Part shown: positions 33,601 through 43,849 of the stretch, piece by piece
Layout: each line of letters starts with the position of its first letter
Numbering within the stretch: the first letter of the stretch is position 1
DNA from: Plantago major
Taxonomy: Eukaryota > Streptophyta > Magnoliopsida > Lamiales > Plantaginaceae
Assembly: GCA_026545765.1 (NCBI GenBank)
Contig: CM048841.1
Location: forward strand, 69,500,217-69,564,216
Reading direction: 5' to 3'
DNA length: 64,000 nucleotides
Translations under genes and position numbers: made by a program
The notes under the pieces: generated by a model
Seen by the model: the letters and a program-made list of their open reading frames with translations, nothing else
The model's database searches: none
Told to the model about the DNA's origin: nothing

Positions 33601-33837
33601 AGGACTCAACATGATGCGTCAGTTCCACCTTTATTTCATACAAACAGAGTGAAGCTGTCCGAAGCTTGTTTGGAAATGTCTTCTTTTTGTCTATTTTTGT
33701 AGCTCCTGCAAACTTTGCTTTTGAAACTTTGGACTTGGCGTCCGCAAAAATTGTCAACATTCACATATGATGTCTTTGGACAACTTATCCATCTGTAAGA
33801 GTGATGGCTTGTGATCTCCAAAACAACATGTGTTTAT
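30644..33837. repeat. LARD interior: degenerate repeat-rich non-coding block
   Basis: No protein family is recognisable; open stretches such as 31375-32052 (minus) and 32074-32439 (plus) look like chance. Words GTCCGAAGC, TTCCGAG and TCCGGATCTG recur every few dozen bases. Larger internal duplications are visible: about 31350-31440 against 31720-31820, 32445-32580 against 33395-33500, and 33015-33085 against 33510-33580. A C18 run lies at 30697-30714. This may be degenerate higher-order repeat material characteristic of the family. Confidence 0.6.
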
Positions 33838-34203
33838 GGATGGTCCGAGAGAGGTCGTCTAAATGGTCGACAGTCCGTGTAAGTGGATAACTCATCCATC
33901 CGTAAGAGGGATGGGGTGTTTCTTTTTATGACAATCGGTTTTTCGGGATGGTCCGAAGGAGGACATCCGAACGGACGAGAGTCCGTGTGAGTGGTCATCC
34001 ATCCGTAAGAGGGATGGGGTGTTATCTTTTTATGACAACCGATTTTTCAGGATGGTCCGAAGGAGGACATCCGAACGGACGAGAGTCCGTGTGAGTGGAT
34101 AACTCATCCATCCGTAAGAGGGATGGGGTGTTATCTTTTTAAACAACCGGTGTTGTGGGATGGTCCGAAGGAGGACATCCGAATGGACGAGAGTCCGTGT
34201 TAT
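33838..34203 (+). repeat. Tandem array of 104-108 bp units in the LARD
   Basis: Units start with GGATGGTCCGA at 33838, 33946, 34050 and 34158, the last partial. Each holds GAGAGTCCGTGTGAGTGG and CATCCATCCGTAAGAGGGAT. Units 2 to 4 are nearly identical. Unit 2 lacks four bases. Confidence 0.9.
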
Positions 34204-34295
34204 GCCGAGACGGTTGGGCTTATATTGTGGTACTTATGTCGAGACGGTCGGTCTTATATTGTGGTACTTATGCCGAGGCGTTCGGGCTTATATAA
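34201..34295 (+). repeat. 34-bp tandem repeat, 2.7 copies
   Basis: TATGCCGAGACGGTTGGGCT followed by TATATTGTGGTACT repeats from 34201, 34235 and 34269, directly after the 108-bp array. Confidence 0.85.
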
Positions 34296-34654
34296 TTTCG
34301 TGGGTGTCGGACCCCTTATTAATCGGAAATATGTCCTTAACGAATCATGTACGCTTGTATAGTAATTGAAGCATTGATAAATGATGTGTGCGTGTATGAT
34401 GAATGAATGCATGAATGAATGATGCAATGAATGTGAATGTATGGTAAATGATGATTTCAAGTTAAGTCAGAATACTTACTTTTTCATCGAAAACTGTAGA
34501 GCATTATTTTCGGTTCTCCATTTTAAAAGAAGCCAGCGAAAATGGAGATTGGGATTCGAAATAAACAAATCCCAACCTTTGAAAGTATCTCCTAGCTCTT
34601 AAGCTTATGGAGTTGGCCTCACTTTTGCTTGTGCAACTAAAGGTGTAAGATGCT

Positions 34655-34775
34655 TGTCCTAGCCACTCTGGTGGTAGGAGACTTGCCCTGGCTACTTTGG
34701 CGTTGGAGACGGTCCTAGCCACTTTGGCGTTGGAGACGGTCCTAGCCACTTTGGCGGTAGGAGGCTATCCTAGCC
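34655..34775 (+). repeat. Tandem repeat of about 30 bp
   Basis: GTCCTAGCCACTTTGGCGTT and variants recur four to five times. On the minus strand it is open as repeated Ala-Arg-Thr-Val-Ser-Asn-Ala-Lys-Val, with no known family. Confidence 0.8.
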
Positions 34776-34864
34776 AAATTGGTAGCAAGTGTCGGATGTT
34801 TGTAGGACAATGAGTGTCTTACTTAGTTGGTCCAGAGGATGTAGTCTGACCTTAGGACACGATC

Positions 34865-35265
34865 TCTAAGACATGGTCAAGGACCCGCTCCGAGGATATG
34901 GTGAGAACCTGGTCCGAGGAGATGGTAAGAACCGGGTCCAAGGACATGGTAAGAACATGGTCCGAGGCCACGATGAGAACCGGCTCCGAGGTGATAGTAA
35001 GAACCTGGACCGAGGACTTGGTAAGAGCTTGCTCCGAGGAGATGGTGAGGACCTGCTCCGAGGAGATGGTAAGAACCTGCTCCGAGGCGACGGTGAGAAC
35101 CGGCTCCGAGGAGATGATGAGGACCTATTCCGAGGAGACGGTGAGCATCGGGTCTGAGGCGACGGTGAGCACCGACTCCGAGGAGATGGTGAGGACCTGG
35201 TCCGGGGAGATGGTAAGAACCTGTTCCGAGGAGATGGTGAGGACCTTATCTGGCCTTAGGGAGCC
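34865..35265 (+). repeat. 24-bp tandem repeat, about 16 copies
   Basis: Variants of GATGGTAAGAACCTGCTCCG plus AGGA repeat. The period is a multiple of three, so two plus-strand frames stay open: 34873-35157 (LLRGDGEN-type octapeptides) and 34898-35338. There is no signal for translation, and I read it as a minisatellite in the LARD. Confidence 0.9.
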
Positions 35266-35404
35266 TAGGATATGGTGCTTAGGACGTGGTCCGAGGATTG
35301 TCCCTAGGGCGTGGTCCTATCTTGCCTTCCTTGGATGATTCTTGCTAAGTGTTCCACTGACCTCACCGTCTTTTGCCTTCTCAAGACTTTTTAGGAAGAG
35401 CGTG

Positions 35405-36340
35405 ATGATGTCCACCTAAGACTTGATGGAGTCATCGGGTAAGAGTGGTTGAGAAGGTAAGAGCCTTCATGTTATCATTCAGGCCATTGGACTCCAGCCG
35501 GCCCTCATACTTAGTCAGATGACCCTCGGGACAAGTAACACCGTAGTATTTCTCATGAGCCTTTACCTTTTTTTCCAGAGTAGCGTTTTGAGCTCCTAAG
35601 GCCTTCCGTTGGGGGTAGATTTCTTCAATGACGAGCCTCTCACCAGTCCTTGGATTGATTGCTACATCCGAGGAAGATCCTCAATTTGAACCACCGGGAT
35701 ACTTTTGGCCATGTGATCTCTTACTCTATGCTAAGGAGCCAGAAAGCGACTAGGACCTACTTCATCGGTCCTAGGCCTGACCGGACTTCTTTTGTGTTGG
35801 CCTCAGGATGCTACTGTTCTCCTATTAAGAAGGTTGCGATGATCTTCCTGTTGAACTTGTTCTCCTAATCTTTCCGAAATGGAGCGGTGTTCATTTCTAG
35901 ATTGATCCGGCTTAGCTTGCCTAGGAACCGCCAAGGGTGGAGTAGCTTGCGGAGCCTAAACATTGTTAGAACCAAAGCATCCTTGAATAGTAAGAGGCCA
36001 AACTAGTTCTTGCTCATCCCAAAGTCACTTGGGCGAATGACATGCCTGTTTGGAAGAGTGAAGTTTCTTTCGGGAAGAGGACCATGTGTTCCTGATGGAG
36101 GAACTTGTCCTTCAACTCCAAATGCTTGAGTTCTTATTGAAGGATTAGCGGCTCTTTCCTCTTCTGAAGAAAGACTAGCAGTTTGACCATCACTTGGATA
36201 GTCCACTGTGTTTCTTGAAGTGGCTCTTGCCACTCGTCCCCTCCGAGTGGGAGGTCTGCCTCTTTGCCTTGGGGAGGGCGTCCCAACCGCAGTAGTGTTG
36301 GTTCTTACTGACCTTCTTGTTCTTGCCATTACGGAAGAGA
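35405..36340 (-). pseudogene. LARD Gag remnant (N-terminal part only)
   Basis: ORF 36003-36407 corresponds to the gag N-terminus of the Ty3 element (basic RRGRVARATS region, then Ser/Pro rich). Downstream the frames still show INPRTGERLVIEEIY and YYGVTCPEGHLTKYE ... LNDNMKALTFSTTL (about 35440-35560), matching YYYGDTCPVGHLTRY in the element at the left edge. Homology ends just as the capsid core should begin; everything after it has been replaced by repeats. It is not functional as protein, but the 5' gag region is often needed for RNA packaging. Confidence 0.8.
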
Positions 36341-36358
36341 ACGGAACTTTTTGAAAAG

Positions 36359-36377
36359 TTTCCCACAGACGGCGCCA
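36359..36377 (-). promoter_or_regulatory. Primer binding site of the LARD
   Basis: The minus strand reads TGGCGCCGTCTGTGGGAAA, three bases inside the right LTR. It is identical to the site of the Ty3 element at 2309-2328. Confidence 0.8.
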
Positions 36378-36380
36378 AAA

Positions 36381-37036
36381 TGTTGAGGGTAAAAGTCCCC
36401 CAACCACTTAATGAATTTCCCTTGCTTTCCTTCACTCTAAGTACCTAGACCACCTTTGAGTAAGAACCACCTTGCTTGTAAGAGCCAAAGAGTAAGAGCC
36501 CGTAAGAACCGTCGTACTGGTAAGAGGCGATGCGTAAGGACCTGCACAAGTAGCTTGGAGGGGAGTTAGGACCGTAGACCCAGTTTGCTAAGTGTCAAAC
36601 GGGTACGAGACTTTACTCAAGAGAGACTGATGATCTACTCTGTATAATAGTTGGGAAGGTAAGAGTCTAAGAAGAAGACTTTACTTACTTTGCATTATGA
36701 GGATATGTGCATATTTATAGGTTTCCCTTGAGAAAGGGAGGACTCACAAGATCACGCCAAGTGTACGTCCCAGATTGCGCCAACAATGCTCTATTAGGCC
36801 CATGGCCCAATGTCTTGATAGGCCTATGGCCCAATAGGTTGGTTTGGTTAGGACGTCCCGTCTAGGACTGTAGTCCGATAGAGCGGTTAGAATGTCCCGC
36901 TTAGGACAGTAGTCCGATAGAGCGGTTAGGATGTCCCGCTTAAGACTGTAGTCTGATAGAGCAGTTAGGACATCCCGCTTAGGACTGTAGTCCAATAGAG
37001 CGGTTAGGACGTCATGGACATATTTCTGTATCAACA
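36381..37036 (-). repeat. 5' LTR of the LARD
   Basis: The length equals that of the other LTR (656 bp), with scattered substitutions. It has the same 39-bp internal repeat (about 36850-37010) and a minus-strand TATAAATA near 36713-36720. Confidence 0.93.
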
Positions 37037-37238
37037 GAGAGAATGATAAATAATGGAGAAAGTATTCAAGATAAGAGAGAAAAATAATAAAGAATGAAAA
37101 AAATGATAAATAATGGAGAAAATATTCAAGATAAGAGAGAAAAATAATAAAGAATGAAAAAAGTATAAAATAATGAGGTTTATTTTTCTACTATTTTAGA
37201 AAGTTTCCTAAATTAGTGGGGGACGTCCGAAGGGAGTA

Positions 37239-37453
37239 TATTGTTTCCTGAAATGGCAAAGAAATGATTGTGGACAATAACGTGACACCCAAAATGGCAA
37301 AAGTGGACAACTTGTGTGGAGCGAAGGGAGTAGTAATATTAGCATTTAAGTAACACACTGCAAAGTATTTTTGTACAATAAATGAATTTGTGATTGAAAA
37401 AACGAGAAAATATTAAAAACAATTAAATTAATAAAAGGGATAAACTTAATAAA
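37239..37453. other. Short AT-rich spacer with a Stowaway-like phrase
   Basis: No gene. GAGCGAAGGGAGTA near 37320 resembles another Stowaway end. Confidence 0.4.
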
Positions 37454-37690
37454 CTAGAACGTGAGAATACGCTACGCGTGTTATTGTGGCATTTACTTAC
37501 AAATAATTGATGAAATATATTAATGTAAATAATATCGTTGTTTCTGATAATGGATTGCCCTTTTGTTTGAGTTGAATTAGGGTTTAGGTTAGTGCGAATT
37601 GATCTGTTTTAATTCAATTGGAGACGATGGAGAAGAAAGATTGGCTATCCTTGTTTTTTTACGAAGAACTGATTTAGTTGGGAGTTGGTG
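37454..37690 (-). mobile_element. Helitron-like element, family B, copy 2 (3' end at left)
   Basis: The minus strand ends in hairpin ACACGC-GTA-GCGTAT, nine bases, then CTAG at 37457-37454 followed by T, the Helitron 3' pattern. The interior matches copies at 26550 and 51410-51900. Similarity stops near 37690, where unrelated sequence starts. Confidence 0.55.
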
Positions 37691-38570
37691 TGGAAAGGGT
37701 CCTACATAGCTAAGATTAAGAATGAAGGAATAGCAAATGGTCCAACAGGTATAGAATTCATGACCTCTTGGAAGAGAGACATGAGTTGCATCACTGGACC
37801 ATTGCAACCTTTGGTAAATGGTTTGTAGTGAATGGAATAGATATCATCTTTTGCAAGAGGATATTTATCCAACAATTGCACCTTTCATCCACAACTTTTC
37901 ATAACTATAAATAGACCCTCCCAAATTCAGATTTTATAAGAGAAATCCCAAATTTTCTTCCTTCTTCTCTACTTCTCTGTAAATCATGTCTCTTCCATAT
38001 TGCAGTAGTCCACTCGAGTCAGCGAATTCAAGTGCTGGTACACTAACTCACTTGTTGTTCTATCTTGGGAGCCTATTTGCTATCTAACTGTAGGCACCAG
38101 AGCGGGACAAATAAAGTCATAAGGACCGAGGGTCAATCCTCTACTCAGCAGTATAATTCTTTGCTATGTTCTTGTGTTATGTTCAAGTTACCCATCTTGA
38201 ACACTACCTCAGTTTTATATAAATTACCCAACAAGTAATTAACCCGGCATTATACAATATGTTTTAGTAGTTCGAATAAGCTTTACAACGGTGGGTCCCA
38301 TGTCTTCATTAGATTCTTCTAACTACTTGTATGACTTGATGATCGTCTATCGTTATTTTCTCAATTAAGGGTATTTCTTCGTATTTGCTCCAATTAGCAA
38401 TAATTGCCATAATCTCTTCACTTTGCATATTTGTACCTCGTGAATCATCAAAACATGTAATTAGGCATAAAATGAAAATAATACTTAATATTGTAGCAAA
38501 AATGACGGGCAAAATTAGCCTTAAATAACACATTTCATTGGCTCATCAAATTCCCCCCAAAACCAGGTCG
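37691..38570 (+). other. LTR-like non-coding stretch with a TATA box
   Basis: No gene. ACTATAAATAGACCCTCCC near 37906-37924 is a good plant TATA context and the following C/T-rich leader resembles the R-U5 part of a copia LTR. GGCACCAGAGCGGGAC follows near 38094. I could not define both ends, so an LTR fragment is only a suggestion. Confidence 0.4.
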
Positions 38571-39094
38571 TTGCTCGTCCCCGAGCAATGTTATAAAAAT
38601 CAATAAAAGTGAACCAATGAAAAGAGTAAAGAGCATAAACCTTGAACAAGATAAGCAATTAATCTTTTAACGTTTCACATCTCACGAAACTTCCTTAATT
38701 TCAAATTAGACTTCAATGACTCCACATCAAGCAAATAACAAGTAAGAAACACTTACGACAACCAGCGGTCACTAATGTGACCCTTTGCCCACATAGTATA
38801 TAATATTCATTATCTCGCGGCAGTGTTGTGCAATCCTACTCCTACAAGTCTAGACATAAATGAAAGTGGTAATTCGGGTTGGCTCGGTCAAGGAAGTAGA
38901 TAGTATAATATAGGAAAAGTGGCTAAAATATCATCAAAGATAAGTAAGGTGTTCAAAAGCAACTTCCAAGGAGACTAATCCTTTGCAGATATGGTGGTCC
39001 TTACTTCAACAGTTCAACTTCTTCATTCTTTGTCACTGATGTGTCGACTTGATCTTCCATTATTAATGCATCAACTAATTCCTTGGTTAGCTAA
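38571..39094. other. Non-coding stretch
   Basis: No supported gene. The phrase GTCGTTGCTCGTCCCCGAGC occurs in retrotransposon flanks of other plants as far as I recall, but I cannot place it. Confidence 0.4.
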
Positions 39095-39395
39095 AATTCC
39101 AACATTACCCGGCAGTAATTCTTCAGTGCCGGGTGTTTCACTCGGCACTCAAGAAAACAGCTTTTAAAAAAAAATTAAGTTACAATTGTTTTAAATTAAA
39201 ATTCGGAATATAATTCTATGTCATTTATTATAATTATATTTTTAAATTAATAATAATTTTTTTAACTAAGAAAATAAATAATAAAAAAATTTAAAAAGTA
39301 TTGTTGTTGTTGAGTGCCTGGTGAATAACCCGACACTCAACAATTTGTGCCGGGTTGATCACCCGGCATTTACTTGAGTGCCGGGTAAATTAAAC
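39095..39395. repeat. Cluster of GTGCCGGGT / ACCCGGCAC motifs (CACTA-like subterminal repeats)
   Basis: At least eight copies of GTGCCGGGT or its complement, some with one change, alternate in orientation at about 39102, 39126, 39139, 39317, 39334, 39349, 39366 and 39379. Plant CACTA transposons carry such motifs near their ends. No CACTA terminus or transposase is visible here. Confidence 0.45.
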
Positions 39396-39671
39396 ATGGC
39401 AATTTATATTATATTTTTCATTTTTTGGGTTTTTGTTTTAATTATACTTTAATAATTCTAGCTAGCTAGAATTTTATTTAGATAACTTTTTACAAAATCA
39501 AATAGTATATCAGCTAGTAGGAGTTAGGTGATGAACCAGTGTTCTAAACAAAATGTAGAATTAGATGATCGATCTTTAAGTATAGAGACTTTTGTGTATC
39601 TTCACACGAAACTAGCTAAATATAAAAATTAGGAAAAACTAGCTACAGGTAGTTGGTAGTTAGAGCCGTAG

Positions 39672-39685
39672 TATATACATATATA
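39672..39685 (+). promoter_or_regulatory. TATA-like element upstream of the small spliced gene
   Basis: TATATACATATATA lies about 70 bases before the ATG at 39752, a normal plant distance. The same sequence precedes the partial copy at 51081. Confidence 0.35.
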
Positions 39686-39751
39686 GAGCTAGTTAGATGA
39701 TCATTGAGCATCAAGCTAAATATCTAAAGAAACATAGATCAAAGATAGATA

Positions 39752-40281
39752 ATGGGTGAAATTTGGGAATTTTTGAAGAATAAGTTTATTCAGCTGGTTG
39801 AATTTTGCGGCAACAACTCCAACAAAGGTATGTATGTATGTATAAATATGACCGAGAATGAGCTTATTCCATCATGTGATTTGCCTGATCCAAGTAACAA
39901 TTCTTTGTTTTTATTTCAGCTGATAACGAAAATTATGGAGAACAAACTTCAGAAATAATGGTATGAGTAATTAAATTTTGTGTTATTGTTTCTGAAACAT
40001 TTCAGATAAAAAACCGTCGTGTCATGCGCCAACGCGAAAGATATATACAGTATTTGACTATAATTTACGTTTATTTTCTTATATAATTTTGGTTGCGAAA
40101 CAATTACCGTTCGGTATGCGATTTAAATAAAAAAAACCTGGTTAAAAATTATGTTGGTGTACAGATTACAGAGGAGGAAGCATCATTTGCGAATGCGGCA
40201 GTGGCACAAACAAGGTCAGTGGTAGCAAGGGGTCCAACTGACCCGGCCAGACCCTCACCCCCAGGCGGCGAGACTTCTTGA
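39752..40281 (+). CDS. Small three-exon gene model, unknown function (77 aa)
   Basis: Exons at 39752-39827, 39920-39960 and 40165-40281 are separated by introns of 92 and 204 bases. Both start with GTATG; the first ends TTATTTCAG and the second GTGTACAG. The joined frame is open for 77 codons and ends at TGA 40279-40281. It starts MGEIWEFLKNKFIQLVEFC (amphipathic, no clear signal peptide), passes an acidic middle and ends in a Pro/Gly-rich tail (VVARGPTDPARPSPPGGETS). Splice sites, phase and an upstream TATA-like box all fit. I recognise no family. A partial copy at 50975-51289 keeps exons 1 and 2. It could be a host microprotein gene or a chance model in repeat DNA. Confidence 0.45.
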
Positions 40282-40421
40282 AGAACGGATTTAAGTCTTA
40301 TATCACAAATTAAATTAAATTATATGTCGTCGTTGTTATTTCCTTAGTCCATATTTCTTAGACCATGCAAGTCAGTGTATGCAAGATATTACTAGTCTTC
40401 TTGTTTGTTCTTTAACCATAG

Positions 40422-42174
40422 TTTTTTTTTAAAAGTTAAAACTTATTCACTATAAAGGAACATCAGGAATGTTCCAAACAATTACAAACCAGCGTTACAC
40501 AGTATCGTCAAACTGAAGCCTCGAACAGAGATACAGAGCTTCCAGACAATGGCAACAAAACAAGAGAAAAAACTTCCAAAAACCAGGTTTAAAACTGATC
40601 CAGAAACTCCACATATCACACCCACCACAACCAGAACCTCTGTTCAGTAGTAATTCGAAGCCAAAAAAAACATAGCACCCCCGTCGTCTAGCATGTCACA
40701 GAAACGGAGTTCCGTGCCAAGAGTTAGGGGAATACCATGCACCAGGAAGAGTAAAACCACCCGAGCTAAGGTAGAAAGAAATAGGGTGGTAGTCTCCGAC
40801 CAGTCGCAACGAAATAAAAATGAACAGAGGGGTGTACTAAGCGAGAATATGCAAAGCTCTAAAATTCTAAAGAAAAACCTGTCAAAGGCCCAACTGGAAC
40901 CAAAACAGACTCCCAAACTGAGAGCAGCTTACACTCCCCAAGGACTGCTCAAAACAATAACTGATAAATCAGAGCTGTTGAGTTTCCAAATCTTCTCTCC
41001 TCTCTGATCCTCTAACAAAAGCCAAATTCAGAACCTTGCTTGGAAATCTGTCCCAATCCGAGTATGTATATGCAGCAAACACAACATCCTTCTCTTTTAG
41101 CCACGACCAAATATTAAATTTCAGAATTTCAAACGTCTCAAAGTGAGAGCAGGTATTTCCCACAAAAATTCTTGCATTTCTTGCTTTCCAGATGTACCAA
41201 CAGACTCCATGCCAAATGATCATCCACACTTCTCTCCATTTGCCAGGAACCAATTTTGCAAACATATCCAGAGAACCCACAGCTGAATCAGAAAATATCA
41301 GTTCAATCCCCATCCAATGCTCCACTAACTTCCAAATATAGCTAGCAAACTTACATTGGAAGAATAGGTGTTCGACTGATTCCTCCACCCCATCTTCACA
41401 CAGTACACAAGAAACAGCTTCCTCTTGACACAATATATTTCTTTTCATCAAGTTTGGCCTCGTCGGCAATCTATCCAGAACTAATCTCCACATAAAACAG
41501 TTAATTTTTGTAGGAGCCCAACGATTCCAAACAAGTTTCGACCAAACCTTCAGTAATCCGCTTCCAGAAAATTTCTCACGCATCACCTGATTGTAACCAT
41601 CTCTGACTGAATAATTGCCATCTTTTGCAAATTTCCACAACCATTTATCTTCTGTCCTGCCATTAAAGTTGTACCTGTTCAATAAAATCAAGAGATCAGC
41701 AAGCAAATCTTCCTCCCAGGCAAAGAGTCTCCTACGCCAAGCCCAAGCTCCAACAACAACTCCCTCTTCAACCCTTACCCTGTCAGAAATCTTACTGTCC
41801 TTAACTAACTCTAAACTATACAAACGAGGGAACAACTCACACAAACGCAGACCACTACCCAGCCAATTCATAGTCCAAAAATTTGTAGACGACCCGTTAC
41901 CCACTACTCTAAATAAACCCTCCCAAAACCACTCTCGACACCCTAACAATCTCACGAGGTCTCTCCACCACGAAGACCAACTCTTGTCCCAGGTTTTGCC
42001 CCCTCGACACTGAAAAACAGCCTCCAAGAAATTTCCATATTTTGAAAACAAAACTTTTGACCATAATGCATCTCTATTTTCTAAAAGTCTCCATAACCAT
42101 TTTCCCAAAATAGCTTCATTAAAACCTTCAATATCCTTAACCATAGTATTTGTTAATTGATTGATTGATCTTAC
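40422..42174 (-). mobile_element. 5'-truncated LINE with target-site duplication
   Basis: The minus strand ends in a poly-A tail (T run at 40422-40430 on plus). TGTTCTTTAACCATAG flanks both sides (40406-40421 and 42175-42190), a 16-bp duplication typical of target-primed reverse transcription. It retains the 3' third of ORF2 and a 3' UTR of about 530 bases. The 5' junction carries an extra partial copy of target sequence. Confidence 0.9.
40969..42144 (-). pseudogene. LINE ORF2 C-terminus with reverse-transcriptase zinc-binding domain
   Basis: The uninterrupted frame of 391 codons begins in the ORF2 segment VKDIEGFNEAILGKWLWRLL, continues through the zf-RVT domain (WAPTKINCFMWRLVLDRLPT, CVLCEDGVEESVEHLFFQC, with Cys-Cys and His residues) and ends with VCWYIWKARNARIFVGN and a stop at 40969. 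The endonuclease and the catalytic reverse transcriptase are absent because of 5' truncation. No stop or frameshift over 1.2 kb suggests a fairly recent insertion. Confidence 0.9.
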
Positions 42175-42190
42175 TGTTCTTTAACCATAG

Positions 42191-42437
42191 TATTTGTTAA
42201 TTGATTGAAATTGGTGTGCCTAAATAAATTAATAAAACGATCGATAGTGATAGTCCGTGCTCTACAAAGTCATGTTGTTCCTAACGTATTACTTCACTTA
42301 TTAGAAGTAAGTGATGAAGAGATCTATATTTGTGAGGGATTTAATACATTTGCGATGTTTTAAAATATAACTATAATGTTTATATAAAATTAATATTTTT
42401 AAGTGAACACTTTACGTGCATCTTTAATGTGTATGTA
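42191..42437. other. AT-rich spacer
   Basis: No feature seen. Confidence 0.5.
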
Positions 42438-43280
42438 CTAGTACTAACCCGTGGCGATGTCACGGTATAGTTCACTTTTAATAATAAATAGAAAGGGGGT
42501 GATAAATAAATTAATCGAGAAAATAATATAGTCAAATTTATGTGAATAACGCTGATTGTGGTGTCGGTCGGTAGTCCTTCTTCATCAAATATTATATCAT
42601 TGAGTGTTTATTTAGGTTAACTATAGAAAATGTAAAAATAGGGTCATACCGTACCCGACTTGTTAATTAGTAACAGGTACATATTTTTTTATAAAAAATT
42701 CTATCCCTCAAACGGAGCCAAAATAAAATACAAAAGTATACAACACAATCAATAGGGTTGTTCCCCACGCGGTGTATGTGTTCACCCCACCAAACACACA
42801 AAAAAAAAATTTATACAAACATAATTTCACATGTTACGGTTGTTTTTCCAACCCACCGATTCCCAACAACCCCACGGTGGTATGCATCACCCCACCAAAG
42901 ACTCAAAAATTATTATTCTACAAATATAATTTCACATGGTATAGTTTTCTTTTTTCCCACAACACCCCCTCCCCCATCCCAACAACCCCGCGGTATGGTT
43001 GTATTTTCAACCCACCGGTTCCCGACAACCTCGCGGTGGTATGTGTCATCCCACCAAAGACACAAAAATTATTATTCTACCGCCTAGAGATAGAACCAGT
43101 CCTTCAGCCAGAGACCGTAGAGAAGAGAACCCTTATACATCATCCTACCGATCGAATCTTATACATAAAGGAAAGGAAATTGAAAGTCTTCACATGTAAA
43201 ATGTTGTTGATAAACATGTAAAGATCAACACACCACCAATTAGATCACGTGTATCTCTTCTATCTTTTGGAATAGAAAAG
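42438..43280 (-). mobile_element. Helitron family A, copy 1 (3' end at left)
   Basis: The minus strand ends CGTGACATCGCCACGG, GTTAGTA, CTAG (42441-42438), then T: hairpin plus CTAG, the Helitron 3' signature. About 100 bases inward a remnant of the helicase C-terminus is readable (DEEGLPTDTT, about 42560-42590). Three variants of a repeat with CACCCCACCAAAGACACAAA occupy 42760-43085. The 42438-43280 block matches 49122-50270. The 5' end is not defined. Confidence 0.7.
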
Positions 43281-43849
43281 AGCACATCTGGGATAATACA
43301 AACTGATTCTTTACCTTATAGTTAGAATTGATAATAAAATCTGATATGTATATAATATATGGATAGATATCATCTTCACATGCAAAAAAATTGATTTTTT
43401 TTTTTACTTTATTCTTTACCTTCTCACCTCTTCTACTTTATTCACTATCTCCTACGATTATGCATTATCTCTCATACATAAATATTTAGAGAAAAGTCGA
43501 AACCTGAATTCAAAAATAAAAAGAAACGTAGAGAGTTAACGAAATTTTAAATTCTACATTGCCAATGAATTTCTTTTTACATTAAGTTTGTATTAGAAAA
43601 TGTCCAAATAATTAGATAGCGCTCAAGTATCATTTATGGACATGCGGATCATGTGTGCTTCAAAGTAAACCATCAACTTTATAGTATAGCAAAAAAATAT
43701 ACGAAAGTGCACAGAATAACCGGAAGTGCACAAATGGTATGGCCGTATGGATATATATGAATATGAGGCTAATCAAAATAATCGTTCATTTTAGTTTGTC
43801 CAGAACGTGTGATGCTAAACTATTGAAAGTGAGTCTCTTTTTGAACGCT
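43281..43849. other. AT-rich non-coding stretch
   Basis: No gene or clear repeat boundary seen. Confidence 0.5.

Larger units (their letters stand above)
29788..37036 (-). mobile_element. LARD: non-autonomous LTR retrotransposon related to the Ty3 element at 1-3237
   Basis: Two LTRs of exactly 656 bp (29788-30443, 36381-37036) are flanked by the duplication GAGAG (29783-29787, 37037-37041). Orientation is minus: the primer site (TGGCGCCGTCTGTGGGAAA) lies inside the right LTR, a short purine tract (GGGGACATA) lies inside the left one, and gag remnants read leftward from 36340. The LTRs differ at only a few percent of positions by eye, so the insertion is fairly recent. About 5 kb of interior has no pol and consists of repeats. 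It must depend on proteins from a relative such as the element at 1-3237. Confidence 0.93.
29731..37236. mobile_element. Stowaway-like MITE, split by the LARD
   Basis: The left part (29731-29787) starts CTCCCTCCGTCCC after TA. The right part (37042-37236) ends GGACGTCCGAAGGGAG before TA. Together these give the terminal repeats and TA target of a Tc1/mariner-derived Stowaway MITE of about 250 bp once the LARD is removed. The right part holds a tandem duplication of about 60 bp (37042-37160). Confidence 0.65.

Noticed and set aside
33838-35265. CRISPR-like array
   Set aside because: The repeats are directly adjoining units without unique spacers, in plant transposon DNA; they are minisatellites.
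40165-40281. C-terminal RGPTDP of the small gene as a CLE- or CEP-type signalling peptide
   Set aside because: The resemblance is a few residues only, conserved motif positions do not fit, and the predicted protein has no signal peptide.
41615-42013. Plus-strand ORF of 132 codons
   Set aside because: It is the complement of the intact LINE ORF2 frame.
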